The notes under the pieces: generated by a model | Database searches by the model: none | What the model was told of the DNA's origin: nothing | The model's input: only the letters and a program-made list of their open reading frames with translations | Shown here: one piece after another, positions 1 through 8,338 of the stretch | Layout: every line of letters starts with the position of its first letter | Numbering within the stretch: position 1 is the first letter of the stretch | From: Halolactibacillus alkaliphilus | GTDB taxonomy: Bacteria > Bacillota > Bacilli > Bacillales > Amphibacillaceae | DNA length: 64,000 nucleotides | Assembly: GCF_900115465.1 (NCBI RefSeq) | Contig: NZ_FOWN01000002.1 | Span: 62,001-126,000, forward strand | Direction: 5' to 3' | Position numbers and translations under genes: made by a program

Positions 1-1674
1 GAAGCTATTCAACATGCGCATGATCACCATATCATCCACCGGGACATTAAACCGCAAAATATATTAATTACGCAAGATAAACAAGTAAAAGTCACTGATT
101 TTGGAATTGCCTTAGCTTTAAGTTCTACCTCCATGACTCAGACAAATGCTGTACTAGGCAGTGTTCACTATTTGTCACCTGAACAAGCAAGGGGAGGTTT
201 AGCTAATACAAAGTCGGATATTTATTCATTAGGGATCGTATTATTTGAATTACTGACGGGTCGCTTACCGTTCTCAGGTCAATCGGCAGTATCTGTCGCT
301 TTAAAACACTTGCAACAGGTTGTACCACCGGTAAAGAAGTGGGCTGAAGACGTGCCGCAAAGTGTAGAAAATGTGGTGTTAAAATCAACCGCAAAAGATC
401 CACTGAATCGGTACCAATCGATGGATGAGTTTATTGAAGATTTGCGAACGGTACTTGATGAGGATCGTCTCCATGAGGCCCCGTTTATTATCCCAGTTGA
501 GCCTGGGGATGAGACCATTCAGATGCCAATCATGAAAGACGGCGTCTTTCATGGGAAAGTGGAGGAAGATACGGTTGTTCATCAAAAGACCTCCCCAACT
601 CCTGAAGTAAAAGATAAAGTGGTCAGTAATGATCCTAAAAAAGTAGCGTCTAAAAAAAGAAAGCGATGGATAGTCGGTGGTAGCATTGCTGTCGCTGTGT
701 TACTTATTAGTATTTTATTTAGTTTATTTGTCTTACCGATTATCTTACAGCCAGATGATGTAGAGTTAATCGATTTAACGAACCGAGATATCGAAGAAGC
801 TATCCGTTGGCTTGAAAATAATAACCTTTCTTATGAAATTGATGAAGTATTCGATGCATCCATAGCAGAAAATATTGTGATGAGTCATGAACCTTCTGCA
901 GGACGCTTTGTCAAGGAAGATTCCATTGTTGAGTTGGTCGTTTCCTTAGGAGAAGAGCCGGTTGTGTTTAGTGATTACACGGGGCAATCCTACACACAAG
1001 TAGAGCGATTATTGTTGAGTAAAGACTATCAAAATGTGCAACGCATCGATGTCTATTCTGACGAGCCCGTAGGTACAATATTGAACCAGGTAGAACCAGC
1101 TGCAGGTGAAGCAGTAAGACCGAAAGAAACCATTGTCGTTTTTGAGGTGAGTGTTGGTAAGCGGATGGTGACCCTGGATGATTTAACAGGTTTGAATGAG
1201 CTAGAAGCAAGAGAGTATTTAACTGATAAGAAGTTAGTAGCTAATGTAAATGAGACGCACCATGAAACCATTGGAAAAGGTGATGTTGTTTCTCAATCAC
1301 CAAATGGTGGTACAGAAGTAGAGGAAGGATCGGTTGTTAATTTAACGATCTCGCTTGGAGAAAAGGAAAAACCAATCATCAATCGAGAAGAAGAAGTGAT
1401 GGTCGAATACACGCTAGATGATTTGCCAAGAAGTGATGAAGAGACAGAGGATAATCCACCGGAAGGTATCCCTCAAGAAATTCGAATTTATATAGAAGAT
1501 AGAGGGCGTAAATTAACAGATGCTTATCAAGTTCAAATGATTACGGCGGATACAACATTTAGGATTCCGTTAGAAATTGAACCTGGTTCACAAGCCGTAT
1601 ATAGAATTGAACGAGATGACCAAGTTGTCATCCAACAAACAGTGCGCTATCAAGATGTAGAAAGTGGTGAATAA
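1..1674 (+). CDS. prkC: Serine/threonine protein kinase PrkC, PASTA type (5' end cut by the window)
   Basis: Membrane Ser/Thr kinase whose extracellular PASTA repeats bind muropeptides; in Bacillus it acts in stationary phase and spore germination. The frame is open from base 1, so the N-lobe lies outside. Visible in window codon numbering: catalytic loop HRDIKPQN (13-20), DFG (33-35), an SPEQA motif after the activation loop, a basic stretch and one membrane segment (about 224-249). About three PASTA repeats follow (about 254-453), then a C-terminal extracellular domain without PASTA signature. The stop codon abuts the rsgA start directly, so the two are co-transcribed. In B. subtilis the phosphatase gene prpC lies just upstream; here that is out of view. 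Identification is firm; only the start is missing. Confidence 0.95.
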   Translation, partial: EAIQHAHDHHIIHRDIKPQNILITQDKQVKVTDFGIALALSSTSMTQTNAVLGSVHYLSPEQARGGLANTKSDIYSLGIVLFELLTGRLPFSGQSAVSVALKHLQQVVPPVKKWAEDVPQSVENVVLKSTAKDPLNRYQSMDEFIEDLRTVLDEDRLHEAPFIIPVEPGDETIQMPIMKDGVFHGKVEEDTVVHQKTSPTPEVKDKVVSNDPKKVASKKRKRWIVGGSIAVAVLLISILFSLFVLPIILQPDDVELIDLTNRDIEEAIRWLENNNLSYEIDEVFDASIAENIVMSHEPSAGRFVKEDSIVELVVSLGEEPVVFSDYTGQSYTQVERLLLSKDYQNVQRIDVYSDEPVGTILNQVEPAAGEAVRPKETIVVFEVSVGKRMVTLDDLTGLNELEAREYLTDKKLVANVNETHHETIGKGDVVSQSPNGGTEVEEGSVVNLTISLGEKEKPIINREEEVMVEYTLDDLPRSDEETEDNPPEGIPQEIRIYIEDRGRKLTDAYQVQMITADTTFRIPLEIEPGSQAVYRIERDDQVVIQQTVRYQDVESGE

Positions 1675-2559
1675 ATGGCAGAAGGAAAAATAATGAAAGC
1701 GTTAAGCGGCTTCTATTATGTACAAGATAACGAAGGAGAAGTGTATCAATGTCGTGCCCGAGGCGTCTTTCGTAAAAATAAACAAACCCCACTCGTTGGG
1801 GATTATGTTGAGTTTGAAGCAGCGAATAAAACAGATGGGACGGTGACGAGGCTGTTGTCTCGAAAAAATGCTTTAATTAGACCGCCCGTTAGTAATGTAG
1901 ACCAAGCGTTAATTGCTGTCTCAGTTAAGGAACCGGATTTTAGTACCGTACTGCTTGATCGCTTTTTGGTGCTTGTAGAAAAGCATCTTATTGAACCCGT
2001 CATCCTATTTACAAAGATGGATTTACTCGAACAAGACGAAAAAAATCAAATTGCTGAGTACCGTAAAATATATGAGGCAATGGGTTATGTCGTCAAAGAA
2101 TTCTCAACGGCATTAAATTATCATTCGGAGTCATTAGCGCCGCTTCTTGTTGGAAAGACTACTGTGATTGCTGGTCAATCGGGTGTGGGTAAATCAAGTT
2201 TTTTAAATCAGCTTAATCCAGAATTGCAAATTAAAACAGCAGAGATATCAAATAGTCTTGGTCGCGGGAAACATACGACGCGTCATGTTGAGTTAGTCCC
2301 CATACTAGGTGGGCATGTTGCAGACACTCCTGGATTTAGTTCTTTAGAATTCACGGATATTGATCTCGAAGAGTTGCCTAAGCTATTTGTAGATTTTGAG
2401 ATGTATAGTGAGGCGTGCAAGTTCCGTGGATGTATGCATATGAATGAACCAAAATGTCGTATCAAAGAAGCTGTTGATGCAGGCGAAATTGCTAAGTTCA
2501 GATATGACCACTACCAACAATTCTATGAAGAAATAAAACAACGAAAGCCGAGGTATTAG
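1675..2559 (+). CDS. rsgA: Small-subunit biogenesis GTPase RsgA
   Basis: Ribosome-stimulated GTPase that checks late 30S subunit maturation (CpgA/YloQ in B. subtilis). The circularly permuted order of GTPase motifs is clear: G4 TKMD (113-116) comes before G1 GQSGVGKSS (167-175) and G3 DTPG (217-220). An N-terminal OB-fold precedes the GTPase domain. A C-terminal zinc site is formed by Cys248, Cys253, His255 and Cys261. The length of 294 residues is normal. The ATG follows the prkC stop without a gap, with a modest GGTGA ribosome site inside prkC. It sits in the usual prkC-rsgA-rpe-thiN order. In B. subtilis the protein is a PrkC substrate, so co-transcription with the kinase makes sense. Confidence 0.96.
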   Translation: MAEGKIMKALSGFYYVQDNEGEVYQCRARGVFRKNKQTPLVGDYVEFEAANKTDGTVTRLLSRKNALIRPPVSNVDQALIAVSVKEPDFSTVLLDRFLVLVEKHLIEPVILFTKMDLLEQDEKNQIAEYRKIYEAMGYVVKEFSTALNYHSESLAPLLVGKTTVIAGQSGVGKSSFLNQLNPELQIKTAEISNSLGRGKHTTRHVELVPILGGHVADTPGFSSLEFTDIDLEELPKLFVDFEMYSEACKFRGCMHMNEPKCRIKEAVDAGEIAKFRYDHYQQFYEEIKQRKPRY

Positions 2560-2561
2560 AT

Positions 2562-3218
2562 ATGACGAAAATAGCACCATCTATTTTATCAGCAGATTTT
2601 AGTAAGTTAGGCGCCGAAATAAAAGAAGTGGAACAAGCAGGGGCTGATTATATTCATGTGGACGTGATGGACGGACACTTTGTTCCGAATATTACTATTG
2701 GACCGCTTATTGTTGAAGCGATACGTCCGGTGACGGATTTACCACTTGATGTCCACTTGATGATTGAAAATCCTGATCAGTACATTGATCAATTTGCAGC
2801 AAGTGGCGCAGATATAATTACTGTGCATTACGAAGCTTGTACGCACTTACATCGTACGATTATGCATATTAAGGAAAAAGGAGTGAAAGCGGGTTTGGTC
2901 ATAAACCCAGCAACGCCAGTGGAACTTATTCGCCCGATTTTACATGAACTTGATTTGTTATTGTTCATGACGGTAAATCCAGGTTTTGGTGGTCAATCCT
3001 TTATTCCAAGTGTATTAGACCAAATTCATCAAGCAGATCAATGGCGTAAAGATATGCAGCTAGATCTTGAATTTGAAGTAGACGGTGGTATCAACACTGA
3101 AACCGCACGATTATGTAAAGAAGCAGGTATTGATGTTTTTGTTGCTGGGAGTTTTATATTCAATAATGAAGACCGTAAAAAAGCGATCGATGCTTTACGT
3201 GTTGCCATTCAGGATTAA
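2562..3218 (+). CDS. rpe: Ribulose-phosphate 3-epimerase
   Basis: Interconverts ribulose 5-phosphate and xylulose 5-phosphate in the pentose phosphate pathway; a cytosolic TIM barrel. The 218-residue protein starts with the family signature (APSILSADF), has the metal-binding HVDVMDGHFVPN segment, the VHLMIENP strand, MTVNPGFGGQ phosphate-binding turn and the C-terminal EVDGGIN and VAGSFIF strands. It begins two bases after rsgA and is followed eight bases later by thiN, so it is part of the same transcript. Complete, nothing unusual. Confidence 0.97.
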   Translation: MTKIAPSILSADFSKLGAEIKEVEQAGADYIHVDVMDGHFVPNITIGPLIVEAIRPVTDLPLDVHLMIENPDQYIDQFAASGADIITVHYEACTHLHRTIMHIKEKGVKAGLVINPATPVELIRPILHELDLLLFMTVNPGFGGQSFIPSVLDQIHQADQWRKDMQLDLEFEVDGGINTETARLCKEAGIDVFVAGSFIFNNEDRKKAIDALRVAIQD

Positions 3219-3226
3219 GGTTTATT

Positions 3227-3865
3227 ATGACAATTTACGGTATTGTGGCAGGAGGACCAGAGGTACTCTTGCCTGATTTAACGCAAGAAACGATTGATAT
3301 TTGGATTGGTTGTGATCGCGGTTGTCATTATATCCTAAAGGCACATCTAGCTCTTGACTTGGCGATAGGGGACTTTGACTCCGTGTCTGAAGATATCCTA
3401 GAGGAAATTAAACAAGAAGCGAAAAGTGTCATCGTTTACCCAAGTGATAAAGATGATTCAGATTTAGAGTTGGCTATAAAAGCTGTCGATTTAAAGGCCG
3501 GGGACCAGATGGTCTTTTATGGTGTGACTGGGGGACGATTAGATCACGCGTGGGTAAATGTTGGGCTATTAAAGCGCCTTGCTATGCAAGGCTTCCAAGT
3601 GAAAATGGTAGACGCTCACCATAAGGTGAGCTTTTATTTGCCTGGTCATTACACATTATATCGTCAATCAGAAGACTACCTGTCCCTTTTACCGTTGACA
3701 GCTAAAGTGACAGGGGTGAGTTTGACGGGTTTTAAATATCCGCTTAAGCATGCGGTATTGACCGAAGGGTCTAGCCTTTCACTCTCAAATCAACTCATTG
3801 AACCTTATGGGTCTATTTCTTTTCAGTCTGGCATACTTATGGTAATAAGCGCAAAAGAACTTTAA
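3227..3865 (+). CDS. thiN: Thiamine pyrophosphokinase
   Basis: Transfers pyrophosphate from ATP to thiamine to give thiamine diphosphate, the active cofactor. The 212-residue protein carries the catalytic-domain motifs of the ThiN/YloS family: GCDRGCHYIL near residue 28, GDFDSVS, YPSDKDDSDLELAI and the GVTGGRLDHAW segment, then a smaller C-terminal thiamine-binding beta domain. It closes the prkC-rsgA-rpe-thiN run as in B. subtilis. A very short spoVM follows 28 bases later. No thiamine riboswitch is visible upstream, since the gene lies inside an operon. Confidence 0.93.
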   Translation: MTIYGIVAGGPEVLLPDLTQETIDIWIGCDRGCHYILKAHLALDLAIGDFDSVSEDILEEIKQEAKSVIVYPSDKDDSDLELAIKAVDLKAGDQMVFYGVTGGRLDHAWVNVGLLKRLAMQGFQVKMVDAHHKVSFYLPGHYTLYRQSEDYLSLLPLTAKVTGVSLTGFKYPLKHAVLTEGSSLSLSNQLIEPYGSISFQSGILMVISAKEL

Positions 3866-3893
3866 GTCTTAATTAAAGAAAGGGTTGAGTTGA

Positions 3894-3962
3894 GTGCTCT
3901 TTTTTACCGTAAAACTGCCTCGTTTTATTGGAAGGTTCTTGCAACACTTCAGAAAAAAATAA
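3894..3962 (+). CDS. spoVM: Stage V sporulation protein SpoVM (22 residues)
   Basis: Tiny amphipathic helix that in sporulating Bacilli recognises the convex forespore membrane, anchors the SpoIVA coat ATPase and inhibits FtsH. Reading from GTG 3894 gives 22 codons ending in TAA at 3960. The peptide starts MLFFTVKLPRF and ends HFRKK. It lines up with B. subtilis SpoVM (MKFYTIKLPKF...SFRKD, from memory): T5, K7, L8, the key P9, F11, G13 and the terminal FRK are shared, with four residues missing in the helix. An AAAGGG ribosome site lies 9 bases before the GTG. The position between thiN and rpmB is exactly that of spoVM in B. subtilis. The coincidence of place and sequence makes chance unlikely, despite the size. 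Confidence 0.82.
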   Translation: MLFFTVKLPRFIGRFLQHFRKK

Positions 3963-3965
3963 AAT

Positions 3966-4010
3966 AAAAATAAAGCGCAGGGCCTAAAAATAGGTCACTG
4001 CGCTTTATTT
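3966..4010 (-). terminator. Terminator of rpmB, probably bidirectional
   Basis: An 11-bp stem pairs 3970-3980 (ATAAAGCGCAG) with 3998-4008 (CTGCGCTTTAT), and a smaller inner CCTA/TAGG pairing closes the loop. On the minus strand it follows the rpmB stop by about 14 bases and is followed by a T-rich run (ATTTTTATTTT). It may also end plus-strand transcripts from thiN-spoVM, for which no separate hairpin was found. Confidence 0.8.
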
Positions 4011-4022
4011 CATCTTAACGTA

Positions 4023-4211
4023 TTATACACGTTCAACTTTACCAGATTTTAATGCACGAGCAGATACGTAAACACGTTTTGGTTTACCGTCTACCATGAT
4101 GCGTACTTTTTGAACATTAGCTTTCCAGTTACGTTTGTTTGCGTTCATCGCGTGTGAACGATTATTTCCTGCAACTGTTTTACGTCCTGTTAAGACACAT
4201 TTACGACTCAT
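4023..4211 (-). CDS. rpmB: 50S ribosomal protein L28
   Basis: Structural protein of the large ribosomal subunit, 62 residues, transcribed against its neighbours. The protein begins [21 protein letters not shown] and ends KSGKVERV, typical of the cysteine-poor Bacillus L28 form. An in-frame GTG at 4226 would add five residues, but the Shine-Dalgarno sequence GGGAGGG lies between it and the ATG at 4211, which decides the start. It is a single-gene transcript with its own terminator, facing spoVM and diverging from asp23, as in B. subtilis. Confidence 0.96.
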   Translation of the reverse strand: MSRKCVLTGRKTVAGNNRSHAMNANKRNWKANVQKVRIMVDGKPKRVYVSARALKSGKVERV

Positions 4212-4254
4212 ATTAATCCCTCCCACTTACAACTATCTCATTTCATACTCATAT

Positions 4255-4283
4255 AATTTATCATAGTTGAACAACAAATGCAA
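4255..4283 (-). promoter_or_regulatory. Possible SigA promoter of rpmB
   Basis: Read on the minus strand: TTGCAT (4283-4278), 17 bases, TAAATT (4260-4255). The -35 is fair and the -10 is poor. Position, about 45 bases before the rpmB start, is right for the only upstream promoter that gene can have. Confidence 0.35.
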
Positions 4284-4494
4284 TTAAATATTAGTAAAAA
4301 AATTCTTTTCGAAGCGTATCATTGCAACGTTTTTCAATAGGAATCAAGGATAAACACTTGACAGTGTAAGGTTTTTCATTCAATGTTATAAGCAGAGATA
4401 AAAATGAAAAAAGACGATTTATCCGCTTTCTTTTGTTTAATCCTTTTCTAAAGTGAAAAAGTATTGTAAAATGTTTAATGGCTATGCATGTTTT

Positions 4495-4523
4495 TAAACA
4501 TTCGTTAATTAAGTCGGTATAAT
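4495..4523 (+). promoter_or_regulatory. SigA promoter of asp23-fakA
   Basis: TAAACA (4495-4500), 17 bases, perfect -10 TATAAT (4518-4523). The expected start of transcription is near 4530, leaving a short leader with the strong AGGAGGTT ribosome site in front of the TTG start at 4557. Confidence 0.6.
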
Positions 4524-4556
4524 AAAACGTTGAATCCAAAATAGGAGGTTATCACA

Positions 4557-4919
4557 TTGACAATTGAATTAACAACAAAAGACGGTCACGTGACGATTAC
4601 CAATGATGTCATTGCCACAGTTGCTGGCGGTGCTGCTATTGAGTGCTATGGTATCGTTGGTATGGCGTCAAAAAATCAATTAAAAGATGGTATTGCTGAA
4701 ATTTTAAGAAAAGAAAACTTTTCTAAAGGTGTTGTGGTGACACAACAAGAGGACGAAATTTCGATTGATATGTACATTATTGTGAGTTATGGAACAAAGA
4801 TCTCAGAAATTGCGCACAATGTGCAATCACAAGTGAAGTATACATTAGATAAAACTTTAGGTTTACCAATCAAAGCAGTCAATATTTATATTCAAGGCGT
4901 ACGCGTTCAAGCTGACTAA
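4557..4919 (+). CDS. Asp23/Gls24 family envelope stress protein (YloU)
   Basis: Member of the Asp23 family, small proteins that gather near the cell membrane in Firmicutes and are linked to envelope stress; the molecular role is not settled. The 120-residue protein shows the family core VITNDVIATVAGGAAIECYGI near the N-terminus and the second half SIDMYIIVSYGTKISEIAHNVQ. It uses a TTG start chosen because AGGAGGTT lies seven bases upstream. It forms a two-gene unit with the fatty acid kinase fakA, the same pairing as yloU-yloV in B. subtilis, and has its own promoter. Confidence 0.9.
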   Translation: MTIELTTKDGHVTITNDVIATVAGGAAIECYGIVGMASKNQLKDGIAEILRKENFSKGVVVTQQEDEISIDMYIIVSYGTKISEIAHNVQSQVKYTLDKTLGLPIKAVNIYIQGVRVQAD

Positions 4920-4955
4920 CGTCTATTTATGTAAGGTTTAAGGGAGGAACTCATA

Positions 4956-6623
4956 GTGGTATTAAAACAACTAGAAGGTGACAAGCTCCAAGAAATGGTG
5001 TTAGTTGGTGCGGATCACTTATCGAATAATGCGGATATGATTGATGCATTAAATGTATTTCCAGTACCAGATGGCGATACAGGGACAAACATGAATTTAT
5101 CAATGACATCGGGTGCTCAAGAAGTCGGGAGATTAACAAACCCAAATGTTAGTGAAGTGGCACAATCCTTTGCTAAAGGATTGTTAATGGGTGCACGAGG
5201 TAATTCAGGTGTTATTTTGTCACAATTATTTAGAGGATTTAGCAAAGGTGTTGAAGGGTTAGATGTCTTAACGACGAAAACATTTGCTAAGGGATTAGAA
5301 AACGGTGTAAAAACAGCCTATAAAGCCGTTATTAAGCCCGTAGAGGGAACGATTTTAACGGTGGCTAAAGATACAGCGAATAAGGCCCTTGAATTAGCTG
5401 AAACCACAGAAGACTTAGAGTATTTCTTAGAGGAAATTGTGAAAGCAAGTAAAGTGTCACTTGATAATACACCAGAATTATTACCTGTCTTAAAAGAAGT
5501 AGGCGTTGTTGACAGTGGTGGAAAAGGGCTTGTAGTTATTTATGAAGCCTTCTTAGCTTCACTTAAAGGCGAAGCATTACCAGAAAAAGATGTGAAATCT
5601 ATCGCGATGGGTGACTTAGTGAATGCAGACCATCACCAATCGCATAACCAAGATTATATGGATACATCTGAGATTGAATTTGGGTACTGTACAGAGTTCA
5701 TGGTCAAATTTGAAGATGATAAATTAGCGGATCATCCTTATAATGAAGAGACCTTCCGTGAAGAATTATCTGCTTTAGGCGATTCGTTGCTTGTTGTATC
5801 GGATGATGATTATGTACGTGTCCACGTCCATGTTGAATATCCAGGCGAGGCGATGAACTTAGCGCAGCGTTTCGGTAGCTTTATGATGATCAAAGTTGAA
5901 AATATGCGTGAACAACATAGTGCCATCGTTGGTGATGAGAAAAAGCCAGCTGAAGAGAAACCACTGAGCGAGTATGGCATTGTTGCTGTTTCTGTTGGGG
6001 ATGGCATCGCTGAATTACTGAAGAGTTTAGGAACAACGGTTGTGATGCAGGGTGGACAAACGATGAACCCGAGCACGAAAGACATTACGGAAGCGATCAA
6101 ACAAGCGCATGCGAAAAAAGTCATTGTGTTACCTAATAATAAAAATATTATTATGGCCGCAGAACAAGCAGCAGAGCTAGCCGAATGTGAAGTTGTTGTC
6201 GTTCCGACGAAAACCATTCCGCAAGGAATGAGCGCGTTGTTAGGATTTAATCCTGATCAGAACTTAAAAGACAATCAACAACAGATGATTGAGAGTGCAA
6301 AAGCTGTCAAAACGGGTCAGATTACTTACGCGGTAAGAGATACGCAAATTGACGGATTAACGATCGAAAACGGTCATTTTATGGGACTGCTTGATGGGAA
6401 AATCAAAGCGTCAAATAAAGATCAGTTTGAAACAATTAAAGCGTTAATTACAGACCTTGTAGGTGAAGAAGATGAAATCTTTACGCTACTTCAAGGGGAA
6501 GATGCAACAGACGAGCTGACAGATCAGATTGTCGATTATTTAGAAACACAATTCGAAGACCTTGAAGTTGAAGTACATCATGGTCAACAACCCATTTATT
6601 CATATATTTTCTCAGTAGAATAA
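4956..6623 (+). CDS. fakA: Fatty acid kinase catalytic subunit FakA (YloV, DAK2 domain)
   Basis: ATP-binding subunit of the FakAB system, which phosphorylates exogenous fatty acids bound to FakB (DegV-type) carriers and feeds them to PlsX/PlsY. The 555-residue protein has an N-terminal DhaL/DAK2 kinase domain with the nucleotide/metal loop FPVPDGDTGTNMN (about residues 31-43) and GARGNSGVILSQ, a central domain, and a C-terminal DegV-like region with EEDEIFTLLQGE. It starts with GTG after GGGAGGAAC. PlsX, the acyl-phosphate partner, is encoded in this window, but no fakB is. A strong terminator follows. Confidence 0.92.
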   Translation: MVLKQLEGDKLQEMVLVGADHLSNNADMIDALNVFPVPDGDTGTNMNLSMTSGAQEVGRLTNPNVSEVAQSFAKGLLMGARGNSGVILSQLFRGFSKGVEGLDVLTTKTFAKGLENGVKTAYKAVIKPVEGTILTVAKDTANKALELAETTEDLEYFLEEIVKASKVSLDNTPELLPVLKEVGVVDSGGKGLVVIYEAFLASLKGEALPEKDVKSIAMGDLVNADHHQSHNQDYMDTSEIEFGYCTEFMVKFEDDKLADHPYNEETFREELSALGDSLLVVSDDDYVRVHVHVEYPGEAMNLAQRFGSFMMIKVENMREQHSAIVGDEKKPAEEKPLSEYGIVAVSVGDGIAELLKSLGTTVVMQGGQTMNPSTKDITEAIKQAHAKKVIVLPNNKNIIMAAEQAAELAECEVVVVPTKTIPQGMSALLGFNPDQNLKDNQQQMIESAKAVKTGQITYAVRDTQIDGLTIENGHFMGLLDGKIKASNKDQFETIKALITDLVGEEDEIFTLLQGEDATDELTDQIVDYLETQFEDLEVEVHHGQQPIYSYIFSVE

Positions 6624-6639
6624 TGTTATAAAAAATAAG

Positions 6640-6680
6640 GAAAAGTGTTTCGAAGCTAATTTTCGAGGCGCTTTTCTTTG
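6640..6680 (+). terminator. Rho-independent terminator after fakA
   Basis: Stem of GAAAAGTGTTTCGAA (6640-6654) with TTTCGAGGCGCTTTTC (6661-6676), a six-base loop and a short T-rich tail (TTTG). It separates fakA from sdaAB. Confidence 0.78.
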
Positions 6681-6716
6681 TATTACTTAATCAGTATAGA
6701 AAAGAGATGTAGAAAA

Positions 6717-7382
6717 ATGGCGAAATTTCACTCGGTTTTTGATATTATAGGACCTGTTATGGTCGGTCCATCCAGTTCTCATACGGCAGGAGCTGTAAAA
6801 ATTGGACGTGCAGCAAAGTTTTTGTTTGACCAAGACATTACTTATGCCCGTTTTCACTTATATGGCTCATTTGCTAAAACGTATAAAGGGCATGGCACGG
6901 ATGTTGCGCTTGTTGCTGGTATTTTAGGTTATGATACGGATGATGCTCGAATTATCGATGCCTTTACGTATGCAAAAGAAGCGGGTATTCACGTTGAATT
7001 TATTGAAGACCATTCAGCGGTACCGCACCCTAATACTGTTCGTATCGAATTAATGAATGGTCATGAAACGTTAGAGCTTGTTGGACAGTCAATTGGTGGC
7101 GGGAAAGTAGAGATTGTAGAATTAAATGGTTTCAGATTACATTTATCAGGGAATCATCCAGCCATTCTAGTTATGCATAACGATCGTTTTGGTGCGATTG
7201 CCTCAGTAACGGAAATATTAGCTAGATTTGAAATTAATATTGGTCGTATGGAGGTCAATCGAAAAGACGTAGGTAAAGAAGCGTTGATGACAATCGAATT
7301 AGATCAAAATATTGAACCTGAAGTAGAGGAAGCTTTAAGAGGGGCCAAACATATTTTAAGGCTTGCTAAGGTAGTTGATTAG
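6717..7382 (+). CDS. sdaAB: L-serine dehydratase, iron-sulfur dependent, beta subunit
   Basis: Regulatory/structural subunit of the two-component [4Fe-4S] L-serine deaminase that turns serine into pyruvate and ammonia. From the ATG at 6717 it is 221 residues. It shows the signature GPSSSHTAG (about residues 15-23), which positions the substrate, and a C-terminal ACT domain (HNDRFGAIASVTEILARFEINI), likely a serine-sensing site. An in-frame TTG at 6678 would add 13 residues, but it lies inside the fakA terminator, so the ATG is preferred. The ribosome site is weak. The alpha subunit follows 52 bases later. Confidence 0.94.
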   Translation: MAKFHSVFDIIGPVMVGPSSSHTAGAVKIGRAAKFLFDQDITYARFHLYGSFAKTYKGHGTDVALVAGILGYDTDDARIIDAFTYAKEAGIHVEFIEDHSAVPHPNTVRIELMNGHETLELVGQSIGGGKVEIVELNGFRLHLSGNHPAILVMHNDRFGAIASVTEILARFEINIGRMEVNRKDVGKEALMTIELDQNIEPEVEEALRGAKHILRLAKVVD

Positions 7383-7434
7383 TAAAGAGACTAAACGTAC
7401 GATAATAAAAACAAGAATAGAGAGATGAATAAAT

Positions 7435-8316
7435 ATGGGAAGTTATCAATTTAGAACAGTTAAAGAATTAGTTGAAATAGCACAACAAAAATCCATGCCG
7501 TTATCTGAGGTAATGATACAAAGAGAAATGGCGCTTTATGAATTGCCACGAGAAGACGTCTTCGGACGAATGGAACAGCAACTTAATGTGATGGAGGAAG
7601 CGATTGAGCGCGGATTAAAAGGCGTCAAATCAGTGACAGGATTAACAGGTGGGGATGCAGTGAAAATTAACACGTATTTAAAGGAACATGTTCCTTTATC
7701 TGGTCCAGTACTACTTGATGCTGTGAGTAAAGCTGTCGCAACCAATGAAGTGAATGCGGCAATGGGAAAGGTATGTGCCACACCTACAGCTGGAAGTGCT
7801 GGTTGTGTGCCAGGCGTTTTATTTGCGGTCAAAGACCAGTTAAAAGCGACGAGGGACGATATGGTGCGTTTTCTTTTTACAACAGGTGCCTTTGGTCTAG
7901 TTGTTGCAAATAACGCCTTTATTTCCGGTGCTCAAGGAGGCTGTCAAGCCGAAGTGGGTTCGGCTTCGGCGATGGCTGCTGCAGCTGTTGTTGAGATGGC
8001 GGGTGGCAGTCCTGAAGCATCCGCTCATGCCTTTAGTATTACTTTAAAGAATATGCTCGGTCTTGTTTGTGATCCTGTCGCAGGACTGGTTGAAGTACCT
8101 TGTGTAAAACGTAATGCACTAGGTGCCTCTCAAGCGATTGTCTCCGCTGATATGGCACTTGCAGGTGTGACGAGTGTTATTCCAACGGATGAAGTTATTT
8201 CAGCTATGTACCAAGTAGGTAAACGGATGCCGGTTGCTTTTAAGGAAACGGCAGAAGGCGGCTTAGCTGCCACTCCAACTGGAAAGAGACTTGCTCGAGA
8301 AATCTTTTCAAATTAA
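7435..8316 (+). CDS. sdaAA: L-serine dehydratase, iron-sulfur dependent, alpha subunit
   Basis: Catalytic subunit that binds the oxygen-sensitive [4Fe-4S] cluster. The 293-residue protein has the expected cysteine-bearing motifs: KVCATPTAGSAGC, SGAQGGCQAEVGSA, LVCDPVAGLVEVPC. Together with sdaAB it forms the complete enzyme, and the pair sits between fakA and recG as in B. subtilis. It gives pyruvate from serine, so it links amino acid supply to fermentation. recG follows after only 22 bases. Confidence 0.96.
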   Translation: MGSYQFRTVKELVEIAQQKSMPLSEVMIQREMALYELPREDVFGRMEQQLNVMEEAIERGLKGVKSVTGLTGGDAVKINTYLKEHVPLSGPVLLDAVSKAVATNEVNAAMGKVCATPTAGSAGCVPGVLFAVKDQLKATRDDMVRFLFTTGAFGLVVANNAFISGAQGGCQAEVGSASAMAAAAVVEMAGGSPEASAHAFSITLKNMLGLVCDPVAGLVEVPCVKRNALGASQAIVSADMALAGVTSVIPTDEVISAMYQVGKRMPVAFKETAEGGLAATPTGKRLAREIFSN

Positions 8317-8338
8317 ATAACAAAGTGAGTGTGAGGGT

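Larger units (their letters stand above)
4212..4556. other. Divergent intergenic region between rpmB and asp23
   Basis: About 345 bases without a convincing gene. It holds a possible minus-strand promoter for rpmB and a clearer plus-strand promoter for asp23 (separate entries). A TTGACA at 4358-4363 has no matching -10 at proper spacing. The minus-strand open frame 4291-4539 starts with TTG, has no ribosome site and no recognisable protein signature. A 15-codon plus-strand frame near 4404 has only a weak ribosome site. Confidence 0.5.

Noticed and set aside
4358-4386. TTGACA upstream of asp23
   Set aside because: No -10 like sequence at 16-18 bases; the promoter at 4495-4523 is better and nearer.
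4291-4539. Minus-strand 82-codon open frame upstream of rpmB
   Set aside because: TTG start, no ribosome site, no recognisable domain, and it covers the asp23 promoter region; best explained as chance.
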